From assembly GCA_041484525.1 (NCBI GenBank), contig JBGPHT010000011.1, positions 1-64,000 on the forward strand: a stretch of 64,000 bases of DNA. Direction: 5' to 3'. Below, piece after piece: positions 51,030 to 61,160 of this stretch. The stretch comes from JBGPHT01 sp041484525 (GTDB lineage: Bacteria > Acidobacteriota > Terriglobia > Bryobacterales > Bryobacteraceae). The stretch's first letter is position 1, and each line of letters starts with the position of its first letter. The translations under genes were made by a program, and so were the position numbers. The notes below the pieces were generated by a model that saw only the letters and a program-made list of their open reading frames with translations, did not search any database and was not told the origin of the DNA.

Positions 51030-51057
51030 GCCCCCGCCCGGCCAACCGCGCGGGGGC
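51030..51057 (+). terminator. GC-rich terminator-like hairpin
   Basis: GCCCCCGC (51030-51037) pairs perfectly with GCGGGGGC (51050-51057) over a 12-base loop, 11 bases after the VOC gene's stop. There is no T-tract, so it is a terminator or stability element of uncertain strength. Confidence 0.5.
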
Positions 51058-51105
51058 GTCGCTCCGGCGCCGCCAGTGGTAGAGTGTCGCTATAGGAGGA
51101 AATCG

Positions 51106-52002
51106 ATGGCTCATTGCAGCAGACGTGGTTTCCTGAAGGCTGGTCTGGCTGCCGGTGTTCTGACCGGAATAGGCGGGCCGCGCGCACTTGCCCAGAAATC
51201 CAAACGGTCGGCCACCGACTGGGTGACACTCGGCAAATCCAACGTGAAAGTCACGCGCCTCGCCTTCGGAACCGGAACCCACGGAGGCCGCGTGCAGCGC
51301 GACCTGGGGCAGGAAGAATTCACCCGCCTGGTGCGCCACGCCTACGACCGCGGCATCCGGTTTTTCGAAACCGCGGAGAGCTATCGCGGCATGCCGGAGA
51401 TGCTGGCCAGCGCGCTGAAGGGCATTCCACGCGACAGCTACAAGCTGATGACGAAGTACAGCACGCCGGCCTCAGGCGACCCGTCGCCCAAGATCGACCT
51501 GTTCCGCCGGCAGCTCAATAGCGAGTACATCGACATCCTGCTGCTGCACTGCCTGCGCCCCCCGACGTGGTCGAGCGAGTATGCCGCGCTGCAGGACGGG
51601 TTCTCGGAAGCGAAATCGAAGAAGATCATTCTCTCGCACGGCGCTTCCGTGCACGGCCTTCCGGCGCTGCGGACGTTCCCAGGGAATAAGTGGCTGGACA
51701 TCGCCATGATCCGGATGAACCACAACGGCACCCGCATGGACACGCCCGAACAGGTCGAAGTCGACAAGCCAGGCGAGGTGGACGAAGTGGTGGCGCACAC
51801 CAAGAAAGTCCACACGCAAGGCATGGGTGTGATCAGCATGAAGTTGTGCGGCGAAGGCCGCTTCACGCGCGCCGAAGACCGCGACGCCGCCATGAAATTC
51901 GCGTTCGACGCAGCCGGCGTGGATGCCGTGACCATCGGCTTCAAGAACATTGCCGAGATCGATGAGGCGATCGATCGGATGGCGCGGGTGCTGAACACGT
52001 AA
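51106..52002 (+). CDS. Tat-exported aldo/keto reductase family protein
   Basis: 298 residues from ATG 51106 with an AGGAGGAAA site. The Tat motif SRRGFLK is followed by a hydrophobic core. The AKR barrel shows VKVTRLAFGTGTHGG, RFFETAESYRG (the usual Asp is Glu here; Tyr is present), LMTKYS (Lys) and LLLHCLR (His). Exported AKR-like proteins of this kind are common in Acidobacteria; a periplasmic redox role without NADP is unclear. It stands alone. Confidence 0.85.
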   Translation: MAHCSRRGFLKAGLAAGVLTGIGGPRALAQKSKRSATDWVTLGKSNVKVTRLAFGTGTHGGRVQRDLGQEEFTRLVRHAYDRGIRFFETAESYRGMPEMLASALKGIPRDSYKLMTKYSTPASGDPSPKIDLFRRQLNSEYIDILLLHCLRPPTWSSEYAALQDGFSEAKSKKIILSHGASVHGLPALRTFPGNKWLDIAMIRMNHNGTRMDTPEQVEVDKPGEVDEVVAHTKKVHTQGMGVISMKLCGEGRFTRAEDRDAAMKFAFDAAGVDAVTIGFKNIAEIDEAIDRMARVLNT

Positions 52003-52016
52003 GCAGAGACGCTCAT

Positions 52017-52080
52017 CGCCGAGACGCCGAGACTGCGAAGGAAAAGGCAAATCCTGCTCGGCGGTCTCGGCGCCTCGGCG
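52017..52080. repeat. Large imperfect stem-loop repeat
   Basis: CGCCGAGACGCCGAGAC (52017-52033) pairs with GTCTCGGCGCCTCGGCG (52064-52080) at 16 of 17 positions with a 30-base loop. It lies between the AKR gene and the next gene. The words resemble the CGCCGAGACGCCGAG-type repeats common in soil-bacterial intergenic DNA; it may terminate transcription. Confidence 0.55.
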
Positions 52081-52132
52081 GTGAATAGAGATTTTCGGTC
52101 TCCGCCCATCGTGCTATATTGTCTGGGCCGCC

Positions 52133-52519
52133 ATGCCTGACGCGAAGAATCCACTGGACCGGCTCGACCATCAGGAACTCATCTGGTTGATGTCTATTCT
52201 GAAAGACGCCTGCCGCGAGCGTCTGAAAAAAAATCTTGTCAGCCAGCAGTTCGAAGAGCGGCTCTATCAGCGCGGGCCGGTCGAAGGACGGCTGGATCCG
52301 CGAACGTTTTTGAAAATCTGGGAGCCGCGGTATCGCAAGTTTCTCGAAGTTGCCGCGGAATTGCATTCGCAGCTTGAGGCGGAGGATGCGCGGGCGGTCG
52401 CCGAATCGCTGCGCGCGCAGTTCGAGCCGGATGCGGTTTCGCGGCACGGGCCTGGTTCGGCGCACGTTATGATTGAGAAGAATGGCTCAGGTTCTGGACG
52501 GAAATCGCGTCCGCGATGA
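52133..52519 (+). CDS. Hypothetical helical protein upstream of folD
   Basis: 128 residues, DHQELIWLMSILKDACRERL then FLKIWEPRYRKFLEVAAELH, predicted all-helical, no signal. TATATT ends 12 bases before ATG, consistent with a short leader. The C-terminus overlaps the start of folD. It may be conserved with folD in related genomes. Function unknown. Confidence 0.5.
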   Translation: MPDAKNPLDRLDHQELIWLMSILKDACRERLKKNLVSQQFEERLYQRGPVEGRLDPRTFLKIWEPRYRKFLEVAAELHSQLEAEDARAVAESLRAQFEPDAVSRHGPGSAHVMIEKNGSGSGRKSRPR

Positions 52520-53399
52520 GATCAAGAGCGAGCTGAAGCCGCGTATCGCGGCGCTCGCCTCCAAAGGGCGTCCCGGTCTAGCCGTCGTACTCGCCGGGAA
52601 CAATCCAGCTTCCGCGATTTACGTCCGCAATAAAGTGAGGGCCTGCCAGGAACTCGGGATCCACTCCGAAAAACTCACGCCGCCGGATTCCGTCTCGACC
52701 GAAGAACTGCTCGGCATCATCGGCGAGTTGAATGCGCGGCCCGACATCGATGGCATCCTGGTGCAGCTTCCGCTGCCGCCGCAAGTGGAAGCGAAACGGA
52801 TCCTGCTGGCGGTCGCGCCCGAAAAAGACGTCGATGGTTTCCATCCCTGTAACGTCGGCAGGCTGGTGGCCGGATTGCCGGGGCCGCGCGCCTGCACGCC
52901 GGCCGGCATCATCCAGTTGCTGAAACGATACGGGATCGCGATTGGCGGAAGGCACGCGGTAGTGGTAGGGCGCAGCGACATTGTCGGCAAGCCCATTGCC
53001 ATGCTCTTGTTGCACGAGAACGCCACAGTCACCATCTGCCACTCGAGAACGCCCGACCTGGCGGCGATCTGCCGCGAGGCCGATATCCTGGTGGCCGCGA
53101 TTGGCCGCGCCGCCATGATCAAGGGCGATTTCCTCAAGCCGGGCGTGACCGTGATCGACGTCGGCACTAACCACATCGATAAGCGCGAGGACGCGGCGCG
53201 GATTTTCCGGAACTCCGCCGAGAAGCTTGCGTCTTTCGATAAGAGGGGAAGTGTGCTGGTAGGCGACGTCGACCCGTTCGACGTAGTGGAGAAGGCGTCG
53301 GCATACTCGCCCGTCCCCGGCGGCGTGGGGCCCCTGACCATCGCGATGTTGATGGTGAATACGGTCGCCTCCGCCGAACGCCGGGCCGGAATATGTTGA
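52482..53399 (+). CDS. folD: Methylenetetrahydrofolate dehydrogenase/cyclohydrolase
   Basis: 305 residues from ATG 52482. The catalytic Lys is K51 (YVRNKVRACQELG). VDGFHPCNVGRL and GRSDIVGKPIAMLLL are the conserved FolD regions. Interconverts 5,10-methylene- and 10-formyl-THF with NADP(+). It overlaps the hypothetical gene upstream and coaE downstream (seven bases), starting a folD-coaE-htrA run. Confidence 0.96.
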   Translation: MAQVLDGNRVRDEIKSELKPRIAALASKGRPGLAVVLAGNNPASAIYVRNKVRACQELGIHSEKLTPPDSVSTEELLGIIGELNARPDIDGILVQLPLPPQVEAKRILLAVAPEKDVDGFHPCNVGRLVAGLPGPRACTPAGIIQLLKRYGIAIGGRHAVVVGRSDIVGKPIAMLLLHENATVTICHSRTPDLAAICREADILVAAIGRAAMIKGDFLKPGVTVIDVGTNHIDKREDAARIFRNSAEKLASFDKRGSVLVGDVDPFDVVEKASAYSPVPGGVGPLTIAMLMVNTVASAERRAGIC

Positions 53400-53994
53400 G
53401 GGTGGGGCTGACGGGTGGTCTGGCGTGCGGCAAGACGTTCGTGGGCGAAGCGCTGGCCGGCTATGGGTGCCTGCTGATCCAGGCGGATGAATTGGGGCAC
53501 GCCGTGCTTGAACCCGGCGGCGAGGCGTACAATGCAGTCGTGCGGGAATTCGGGGGCGAGATCCTCACGAGCGACGGCCGTATCGACCGGCGGCTGCTGG
53601 CGGCGCGCGTTTTCGGCCATCCCGAAAGGTTGGCGCAGTTGAACGCGCTGGTGCATCCGCCGGTGGTTCGGCGGGAGGAAGAACTGATCGCCGAATTTGC
53701 CGCGCGCGAGCCGCAGGGTATCGCGGTGGTGGAGGCCGCTATCCTGATCGAAACCGGCAGCTACAAGCGATTCGACAAGATGATTCTGGTGACGTGCGAG
53801 GAGGAGCAGCAGGTGGAGCGGGCGCTGCGCCGCGAAGGCGCCGTGGCGGAGGACGTGCGGGCGCGCATCAGCCGCCAGATGCCACTGGCCGAGAAACGAA
53901 AATTCGCCGATTTCGTCATAGATACATCCGGGGAGAAACCCGAAACCCTGCGGCAGACCCGGGCCGTCTACGAAGCATTACGGAGTATCGAATC

Positions 53995-53998
<4 letters not shown>
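53393..53998 (+). CDS. coaE: Dephospho-CoA kinase
   Basis: 201 residues from ATG 53393. The P-loop is GGLACGKT (8-15), the substrate loop IQADELGHAV is present, and the lid has RISRQMP with DFVIDTSG. Last step of CoA synthesis: phosphorylates dephospho-CoA. Overlaps folD by seven bases and htrA by four (ATGA), so the three are translationally coupled. Confidence 0.95.
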
Positions 53999-55140
<1,142 letters not shown>

Positions 55141-55252
55141 AGATGTCGTGGTCCACTTGCCGATCGGCGGAACGGTGCTGACGGTGAGTATCCATGGCTC
55201 TGCTCCACGGCTCTACTCGAACTGCATGTTCAACAAGCGGCGGCTGAGTATC

Positions 55253-55280
55253 ACGACCGACCGTCAGGGAGCAGTTGGTG
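55253..55280 (+). repeat. Dispersed repeat, copy D
   Basis: ACGACCGACCGTCAGGGAGC followed by AGTTGGTG, a diverged copy of the repeat at 36751. It lies in the gap between htrA and the D-threonine-aldolase-like gene. No other feature is visible in 55141-55296. Confidence 0.4.
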
Positions 55281-55296
55281 AGGGCACCGCGAACGG

Positions 55297-57297
55297 CTAC
55301 TGCAATTTCCCGCGCCCGTCGACTTTCCACGTCTCTTCTACCGTATCGCCGCGCACGCCGTAGACTTGCTCGTGCAGATTCACGGCCACGCAAATGTGGT
55401 TGGGGATTATGTGCACGCGGTCGCCGATTGAGAACTCGCGTTCGGCGCGGGTGATGTCCACGTAGCCGTGTTCCTCATTCATCTTGTGGAAGCGCGCGCC
55501 GGGCGATTCTACTACGGAGCCGAATGTCACTTCGGAAGAGCTTGCCAAGCGGTCGGATGAAAATGTCTTGGAGCCACCGTCGATAATCATCTGGCCGGGG
55601 CGGGAAGTCGAGACTACGGTTGCGAGGATGGTGGCGGCGCAGTCCTCGACAGCGCACCCGCCGCTGCGCACGGTATTGACGTCATTAAACACGTAGGTGC
55701 CGGGACGGATTTCCGTGAGGCCTTGCACCTCGTGCGAATGGAACAGCGTGGGCGTGGAACCGCCGCTGACGACCTTGGGCTCCAGGCCGGCGCGGCGAAA
55801 GTCGTCCAGGATCGACGCCACGAGGCCGGATAACTGCTCGAGGGCATGGCGGCCAAGCTCGTCGAGATCCTTGATGTGACCGGGGTAGAAGGTGATGCCT
55901 TCGAACGAAAGGTGCGGGAGATTTTCGATCGACTGCGCCAGTTCGAGTAGCAGTTCACCCGGCGATACTCCGACGCGCCCCAGGCCGACATCGACTTCCG
56001 CCAGCACGCCGACTTCGATCTGTGCGGCGCGCGCGGCGTCGGCAAGCTGGCGCGCTGCGATGGGGCTGTCGAGCGCGACCGTGAGCCGGGTGCGCCGCGC
56101 GACCTCCATCAGACGCTCCAGTTTGGCGCGGCCAATGATGGGGTAGGCGAGCAGTAGGTCGCTGGGCTCGGCGCCCAACATGACTTCCGCTTCCGACACC
56201 TTGGCGACAGTCAGGCCCGCCGCGCCGGCTGCGAGCTGCCGTTTTCCGATGCGGATGGACTTGTGCGTTTTGGTGTGCGGCCGCAGCCGGAGGCCGTGCC
56301 GGCGTGTGTAATCCGCCACCCGCTCGAGATTGCGTTCGAGGATGTCCAGGTCTACCAGCAGGGCGGGCGTGTCGATTTCGGAAACGTGCATGTACTCAGG
56401 ATATGACGCCTTGGACCAGTCCCAGGATTTCCTCGCCAGCGTGTTCAGGGTGTTGGTAATGCGGTCGGTTTCGATGTTGACCAGGGCGTAGCGGTCCACG
56501 TGCGGATCGCCGGCCTGGAGCAGGTTGTGGCGATCTTCCCGCAGGTCGGGCAGAAAGCCGGGCTCGATGGCAGAACCGCGCAAAGCAGCGGTGAGCAGGT
56601 AGAGCGAGAGGTCCACGTCCTCGGAATACTTGCGGAACGCGGCGCGCGCGGGGACCTTGCGGCTGGTATTGAGACCGGCTTCGAGGGACATTACGGCATG
56701 GATGAAGCGGTGGGAGTTGGCGAGGATGCGATCGATCGCGGCTAGGCGCGCGGCCGGAACCAGCGGCTCGGAGCGCAGACGAGTGACCGACGCTTCCAGG
56801 TTCGAGCGGGCCAGACGCGCCGCCTGCCGGGTGCGGTCGAGCTCCGCGGCGTATGAAGTATCAGGGTGGAGGTAGGCATCGCGGATGGCCTGGAAATAGG
56901 CACGGTACGCATCGAGCAGGCGCGCCAGCGCTTCGGGAGCCTGCGAATCCTCCCAAGTGGGCCAGGCCATGTATGCCAGCAGCGCAATCGTCCCGCCCAG
57001 CAGCGTGTTTTGGGCACGGGCAGCGATTACGGCGGAAGGCGCCACTCCGCTCACCGCGAACAGCAGGACCACGAGCGCGGACAACGCCACGACAAAGACG
57101 CCGTAGTTGGCGGGCCCGAAGCAGCGCAGCACAAACATCAGACCCGCAATCAGCGCCACTTGTATGCCGAGCGCGGGCGCCAGAAAGTGAAACAGGACGG
57201 TAGCCAGAGACAGGCCGGCGAAGGTTCCATCGAAGCGCAGGATGCCGCGGCTGAAGGTGGACGTGAAGTCGGGGCGCAGCACGATGGCGGCGGTCAT
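55297..57297 (-). CDS. In-frame fusion: FUSC transporter C-terminal half plus D-threonine-aldolase-like enzyme
   Basis: Open from ATG 57297 for 666 residues. Residues 1-300 are the C-terminal FUSC part (MTAAIVLRPDFTSTFSRGIL, helices, then soluble tail). From Met at 56391 (MHVSEIDTPALLVDLDILER) starts a DSD1/D-threonine-aldolase-type PLP barrel, with LRPHTKTHKS (the PLP Lys), VGVLAEVDVGLGRVG and EHGYVDI near the zinc site at the end (HIIPNHICVAVNL). The enzyme alone would be 55297-56391 and is complete. The lack of a stop between the domains may be a lost stop from a base shift (TCCTGA is present in another frame) or a real fusion. Confidence 0.65.
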   Translation of the reverse strand: MTAAIVLRPDFTSTFSRGILRFDGTFAGLSLATVLFHFLAPALGIQVALIAGLMFVLRCFGPANYGVFVVALSALVVLLFAVSGVAPSAVIAARAQNTLLGGTIALLAYMAWPTWEDSQAPEALARLLDAYRAYFQAIRDAYLHPDTSYAAELDRTRQAARLARSNLEASVTRLRSEPLVPAARLAAIDRILANSHRFIHAVMSLEAGLNTSRKVPARAAFRKYSEDVDLSLYLLTAALRGSAIEPGFLPDLREDRHNLLQAGDPHVDRYALVNIETDRITNTLNTLARKSWDWSKASYPEYMHVSEIDTPALLVDLDILERNLERVADYTRRHGLRLRPHTKTHKSIRIGKRQLAAGAAGLTVAKVSEAEVMLGAEPSDLLLAYPIIGRAKLERLMEVARRTRLTVALDSPIAARQLADAARAAQIEVGVLAEVDVGLGRVGVSPGELLLELAQSIENLPHLSFEGITFYPGHIKDLDELGRHALEQLSGLVASILDDFRRAGLEPKVVSGGSTPTLFHSHEVQGLTEIRPGTYVFNDVNTVRSGGCAVEDCAATILATVVSTSRPGQMIIDGGSKTFSSDRLASSSEVTFGSVVESPGARFHKMNEEHGYVDITRAEREFSIGDRVHIIPNHICVAVNLHEQVYGVRGDTVEETWKVDGRGKLQ

Positions 57298-58322
57298 CGG
57301 CGCCCAATAACCGCGCGGCGACCCCGGTGCGTGAGTGAGAAGGCGATGGCCACGCAGGCCGCGAGACGGATGGCGTGCCGCAGTGCGGCCGATTCCCAAT
57401 GCAGGTTGGCCTGGACGCGCGCGAGGACGCCGGCGAGCCGGAGGGACCACGGCTGCGCGGATTCGCGGCGGTCGAATTCGTCGCTGCCCGCTGGCGAGAG
57501 TCGCGCCGACAACTCGAGCGCCGAACGAAGCTGGCCGGCCAAGGCGTCGATCTGGATGCGGGCGTCGTGCAGCATCGCGTTGTCCGAGCCTGCGGCGCGG
57601 AGTTTCTCGCCCAATGCGTGTAGCTCCTCGAGGCACTCCGGGCGGGGCTCGGCGGGCTTGCCGGCTGCGAGCGAATCGCCAATCGAGTCGAGGAGGCGCG
57701 CTGACAAGGTAAGGGCGCTCTCCACGATCGGCGCGGCGGGCGCGGTGTCGGGCTCGCGGCTGAGGCGAATGCGCAGACGCGCCAGGATCGGCAGAGCCAA
57801 GCGCATGCGCTCCGCCTGGCTGAGCAGCGCGAGGTAGCGTTCGGCCTCCAGGGAATGGTCGCCGCCGAGCGAGGCCAGCGCGGTTTGCGCCTCGGTGCTT
57901 TGAGCGGTGGCGGGCGGAGCTTCGGTAGCTGCGGACGGCTGCGAGGCGGCGCGCGCCAGCTCGGCATACAGTGCGGCCAATGCGCGGCGCTCAGGAGCGC
58001 GCGGGCGAACGGGCCACAGCGCGAGGGAGAATGCCGTCTGCAGCAGGCCGCCGCAGAATGCGAGCAGTCCTGATACGAGTGCCCTCTGCGGCGTTCCCGC
58101 CTGGGCCAGGAAGACCACCAGACAGACGAGTGTGATGTTGCCGATATCGGTGGCGGCCGGACCGACCGCCACCATCATTCCCGCCGCGAGGGCGCAACCG
58201 GCGGCGAGGCCGACGGAGCGACGAGTTGTGCCCGCACAGCCGGCCCACAAAAACGGCAAGGGCGCAGAAGAACGTGGCGGCCAGCATGCGGCGGCCGCGG
58301 TGGCGGTAGGGGTCGCTGCCAT
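57294..58322 (-). CDS. FUSC-family transporter, middle fragment (frameshifted)
   Basis: The conserved part begins about 58230 (VGLAAGCALAAGMMVAVGPA and ITLVCLVVFLAQAG) and includes the soluble domain (LRLALPILARLRIRLSREPD) and the second membrane bundle (IRLAACVAIAFSLTHRGR). The frame ends at 57294 where RGYWAP of the next frame should continue, so one base is gained or lost (or two lost) near 57310. Together the three pieces form a YccS/aromatic-acid-exporter-like FUSC protein. Confidence 0.6.
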   Translation of the reverse strand: MAATPTATAAAACWPPRSSAPLPFLWAGCAGTTRRSVGLAAGCALAAGMMVAVGPAATDIGNITLVCLVVFLAQAGTPQRALVSGLLAFCGGLLQTAFSLALWPVRPRAPERRALAALYAELARAASQPSAATEAPPATAQSTEAQTALASLGGDHSLEAERYLALLSQAERMRLALPILARLRIRLSREPDTAPAAPIVESALTLSARLLDSIGDSLAAGKPAEPRPECLEELHALGEKLRAAGSDNAMLHDARIQIDALAGQLRSALELSARLSPAGSDEFDRRESAQPWSLRLAGVLARVQANLHWESAALRHAIRLAACVAIAFSLTHRGRRAVIGRR

Positions 58323-58563
58323 CGGAGAAGGCGACGTTGAGGGCGCCGGTGGCGGCGATCAGGCCGCTCGAGGGGTTGCCCGCGATGACGCCGATGGCGA
58401 GAGGCAGAGCTACACCCAGCGAATTGCGGAGAGCGATCCAGGGAGAGATCTTCCCGGCGTCGAAGTGCAGGACGGCATCCCAGAAGGCGGATCGCGAGGG
58501 CGCGGACATCTCCAACCAGAATAGCCGCCAAGCTTGACTTTGATACACAAAGTACTTTAGCAT
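57991..58563 (-). CDS. FUSC-family transporter, N-terminal fragment (frameshifted)
   Basis: Start of the FUSC gene: WIALRNSLGVALPLAIGVIA and ATGALNVAFSDGSDPYRHRG are the first membrane helices and the usual conserved loop of the family. After FVGRLCGHNSS the frame turns to Arg-rich nonsense; the continuation is in the frame of the middle fragment. The break is near 58215-58240. FUSC proteins export aromatic acids; with two breaks this copy is probably inactive unless the sequence has errors. Confidence 0.6.
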   Translation of the reverse strand: MLKYFVYQSQAWRLFWLEMSAPSRSAFWDAVLHFDAGKISPWIALRNSLGVALPLAIGVIAGNPSSGLIAATGALNVAFSDGSDPYRHRGRRMLAATFFCALAVFVGRLCGHNSSLRRPRRRLRPRGGNDGGGRSGRHRYRQHHTRLSGGLPGPGGNAAEGTRIRTARILRRPAADGILPRAVARSPARS

Positions 58564-58572
58564 CGAGCAAGC

Positions 58573-60003
58573 ATGTTTGTGAAATTCATTCTCCCGGCCT
58601 TGACCGAGGCAACCAGCCCGCTTTTCCGTCCCATCAAGTACTCGCTCTTTCCACCGCTGGGCCTCGCGACGTTAGCCGCCTACCTGGCTCCCGAGGACCG
58701 CGCGGTCATCCGCGACGAGCACGTCGAGCGGCTCGATCTCGACGACGCTCCCGACCTGGTCGCGATCGAGGTCTACATCACGAGCGCGCGGCGGGCGTAC
58801 GAGATCGCCGATCATTACCGCCGGCGCGGCGCCTTCGTGGTGCTGGGCGGGCTGCACGTCACCTCGCTGCCGGATGAAGCCGAGGCGCACGCCGACGCCA
58901 TTTTTCTCGGTCCGGGCGAGGACACGTGGCCGCAGTTCCTGGTGGATTTCCGCGCGAGGCGTCCGGCGCGCCGCTATCAGTCGCGCACCCGGACGCTGGT
59001 TGGGATTCCACCGATCCGGCGCGATCTGATCGACCGGCGCCTCTACCTGGTGCCGAACTCGATCGTGGTTTCACGCGGCTGTCCGCATGTGTGCGACTTC
59101 TGCTACAAGGAGGCGTTTTTCGAGGGCGGACGCTCGTACTACACGCAGCGCGTGGACGACGCGCTGGCCGAGATCGAGCGGCTGCCGGGCCGCCATCTGT
59201 ACTTTCTCGACGACCATCTGTTCGGCGATCGCCGCTTCGCAGCCGCTCTGTTCGACGGCATGAAGGGTATGGGGCGCATCTGGCAGGCGGCGGGCACGGT
59301 GAACTCGCTGCTCGAGACCCGCTCGGAACCGCGGTTGCTGGAGAAGGCTGTGGCGTGCGGCCTGCGCAGTCTCTTCGTGGGATTCGAGACCATCAGCCGC
59401 GACAATCTGGTGGAGCAACGGAAACATCAGAACCTGGATCGCGACTACGGCGCGTCCATACGCCGGCTGCACGATCTCGGCGTGATGGTGAACGGCAGCT
59501 TCGTCTTCGGCATGGATGGCGACGGGCCGGACGTGTTCGGCCGCACGGTGGAGTGGGCCGTGGGGCAGGGTATCGAGACGGCTACGTTCCACATTCTGAC
59601 GCCGTATCCAAGCACGGCTCTGTTCACGCGCATGGAGGCGCAGGGCCGTCTGCTGCATCGCGACTGGGACCTGTTCGATACGCGCCACACGGTGTTCCGT
59701 CCGGCGCGAATGACGCCCGAACAACTCGAAGAAGGCTATTGGCGGGCGTATCGCGATTTCTACCGATGGGGTTCCATCGTGGAGGGCGCGATGACGAAAC
59801 CGGCGTGGGCGGGGCGCCTGCGGCACTTTGCGTATGCGACCGGTTGGAAGAAATTCGAACCGCTATGGGACTGGGTGCTGCGGGCGAAACGCGTGGCGCA
59901 GATGCGCCCGGTGCTCGAGCGGGTACTCGATGGACACCCTCAGCGCATCGACTTGGAGACGCGCTCCACGGCGGACATGACCCTCAGGATGTTCTCGCCG
60001 TAG
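58573..60003 (+). CDS. B12-binding radical SAM protein
   Basis: 476 residues. The N-terminal B12-binding-like region includes SLFPPLGLATLAAYLAPED and VLGGLHVTSLPDEAEAHADA. The radical SAM cluster motif is C-x3-C-x2-C in SRGCPHVCDFCYKEAFFEGG. The rest is a TIM barrel (LRSLFVGFETISRDNLVEQR; FVFGMDGDGPDVFGRTVEWA). Members carry out methylation or ring chemistry; the substrate is unknown. Its 3' end overlaps the convergent dipeptidase gene by 64 bases. Confidence 0.92.
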   Translation: MFVKFILPALTEATSPLFRPIKYSLFPPLGLATLAAYLAPEDRAVIRDEHVERLDLDDAPDLVAIEVYITSARRAYEIADHYRRRGAFVVLGGLHVTSLPDEAEAHADAIFLGPGEDTWPQFLVDFRARRPARRYQSRTRTLVGIPPIRRDLIDRRLYLVPNSIVVSRGCPHVCDFCYKEAFFEGGRSYYTQRVDDALAEIERLPGRHLYFLDDHLFGDRRFAAALFDGMKGMGRIWQAAGTVNSLLETRSEPRLLEKAVACGLRSLFVGFETISRDNLVEQRKHQNLDRDYGASIRRLHDLGVMVNGSFVFGMDGDGPDVFGRTVEWAVGQGIETATFHILTPYPSTALFTRMEAQGRLLHRDWDLFDTRHTVFRPARMTPEQLEEGYWRAYRDFYRWGSIVEGAMTKPAWAGRLRHFAYATGWKKFEPLWDWVLRAKRVAQMRPVLERVLDGHPQRIDLETRSTADMTLRMFSP

Positions 60004-61160
60004 ATCTTGCGGATCTCGGCGGCGGTGTAGCCTTCTTCGAGCAGGGCGCGCGTCAGGTTGGGCCACTTGTCGACGCTGTCAAGGCCGGTGGGCGCGCAGC
60101 CGATGCCGTCGAAATCGCTGCCGAGGCCGACCGCATCCACACCGGCCAGCTCGACGACGCGGTTGATGTGCTTCACCACATCGGCCAGGGTGGCGCGCTT
60201 CGAACTGCCGCCGACCGCGCCCGAGGCTTCGAGCATGGCCTTGCGGAGGCCATCGGGATCGTTGGCGTACTTCTGTGCCAGTTGGTCGCGCAGGGCGCGG
60301 CGTTTGTCGGCTGTCACGGCGTTCTCCTTTTCGATCTCCGGGTTCAGAAAGTCGCAGGAGAAGTTGATCTGCACCACGCCGCCTTTCTTGGCCAGCGCCT
60401 GAATCATCTCGTCGGTCATATTGCGCGGCGCGGGGGAAATCGCGCGGCAGGAAGAATGCGAAGCGAAGGGGGGCGCGGCGCTGGTTTCAAGCGCGTCCCA
60501 GAAAGTCTTGTCCGCGACGTGCGAAATATCCACGATCATGCCGAGGCGGTTCATCTCCCGCACCACATCTTTGCCGAAGGCGGTGAGGCCGTTGTTGGGC
60601 TTGTTGGCATCACCCGAGGAATCGGCCCAGTGATTGCTGTTCGAGTGCGTGAGGGTCATGTAGCGGATGCCGAGCGCGTAGAAATCGCGCAGCAGACGCA
60701 GGCTGTCCTCGATGGCATGGCCGCCCTCGATGCCCATGAGCGCGGCGATCTTGTGCTGCTGGTGGGCGCGGCGGACGTCGTCGGCGGTGAGCGCGAACAG
60801 GAAATCGTTGGGGTACTTTTCGATGATGTCGTGCTTCACAGTGTCGATCATCTGGAGGGTGCGGTTGGCCGCGTGGTTACCCTCCACATAACTCGCCGAG
60901 ACGTATACCGCGAAGAACTGCGCGCCCATGCCGCCTTTTTTCATACGTGGGATGTCCGTCATGTGGCTGGTGTTGGGCTGGCCGAGATCGAGCCCGGCCA
61001 CAGTCGAGCTGGTGACATCGTTGTGCGTATCAATAAGGATGGTGGACTCATGGACGCGGCGGACTTCGTCGTCGCTGACGTTTTGCCTCTTCGAGCGCCC
61101 CGGAGCCTGGGCGTGAATGACGAGCGCGGCTGCGCACAGGAGGGGAATGATTCGGTTCAT
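59940..61160 (-). CDS. Secreted membrane dipeptidase (M19)
   Basis: 406 residues with a signal peptide (MNRIIPLLCAAALVIHAQ). The zinc ligands are in IDTHNDVT and MGIEGGHAIED, with SNSNHWADSS and VDISHVADKTFW. LGSDFDGIGCAPTGL is the M19 C-terminal motif. Hydrolyses dipeptides, often with D-residues. Overlaps the glycosyltransferase upstream by one base (TAATG) and the radical SAM gene by 64 bases at the 3' end. Confidence 0.94.
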   Translation of the reverse strand: MNRIIPLLCAAALVIHAQAPGRSKRQNVSDDEVRRVHESTILIDTHNDVTSSTVAGLDLGQPNTSHMTDIPRMKKGGMGAQFFAVYVSASYVEGNHAANRTLQMIDTVKHDIIEKYPNDFLFALTADDVRRAHQQHKIAALMGIEGGHAIEDSLRLLRDFYALGIRYMTLTHSNSNHWADSSGDANKPNNGLTAFGKDVVREMNRLGMIVDISHVADKTFWDALETSAAPPFASHSSCRAISPAPRNMTDEMIQALAKKGGVVQINFSCDFLNPEIEKENAVTADKRRALRDQLAQKYANDPDGLRKAMLEASGAVGGSSKRATLADVVKHINRVVELAGVDAVGLGSDFDGIGCAPTGLDSVDKWPNLTRALLEEGYTAAEIRKIYGENILRVMSAVERVSKSMR

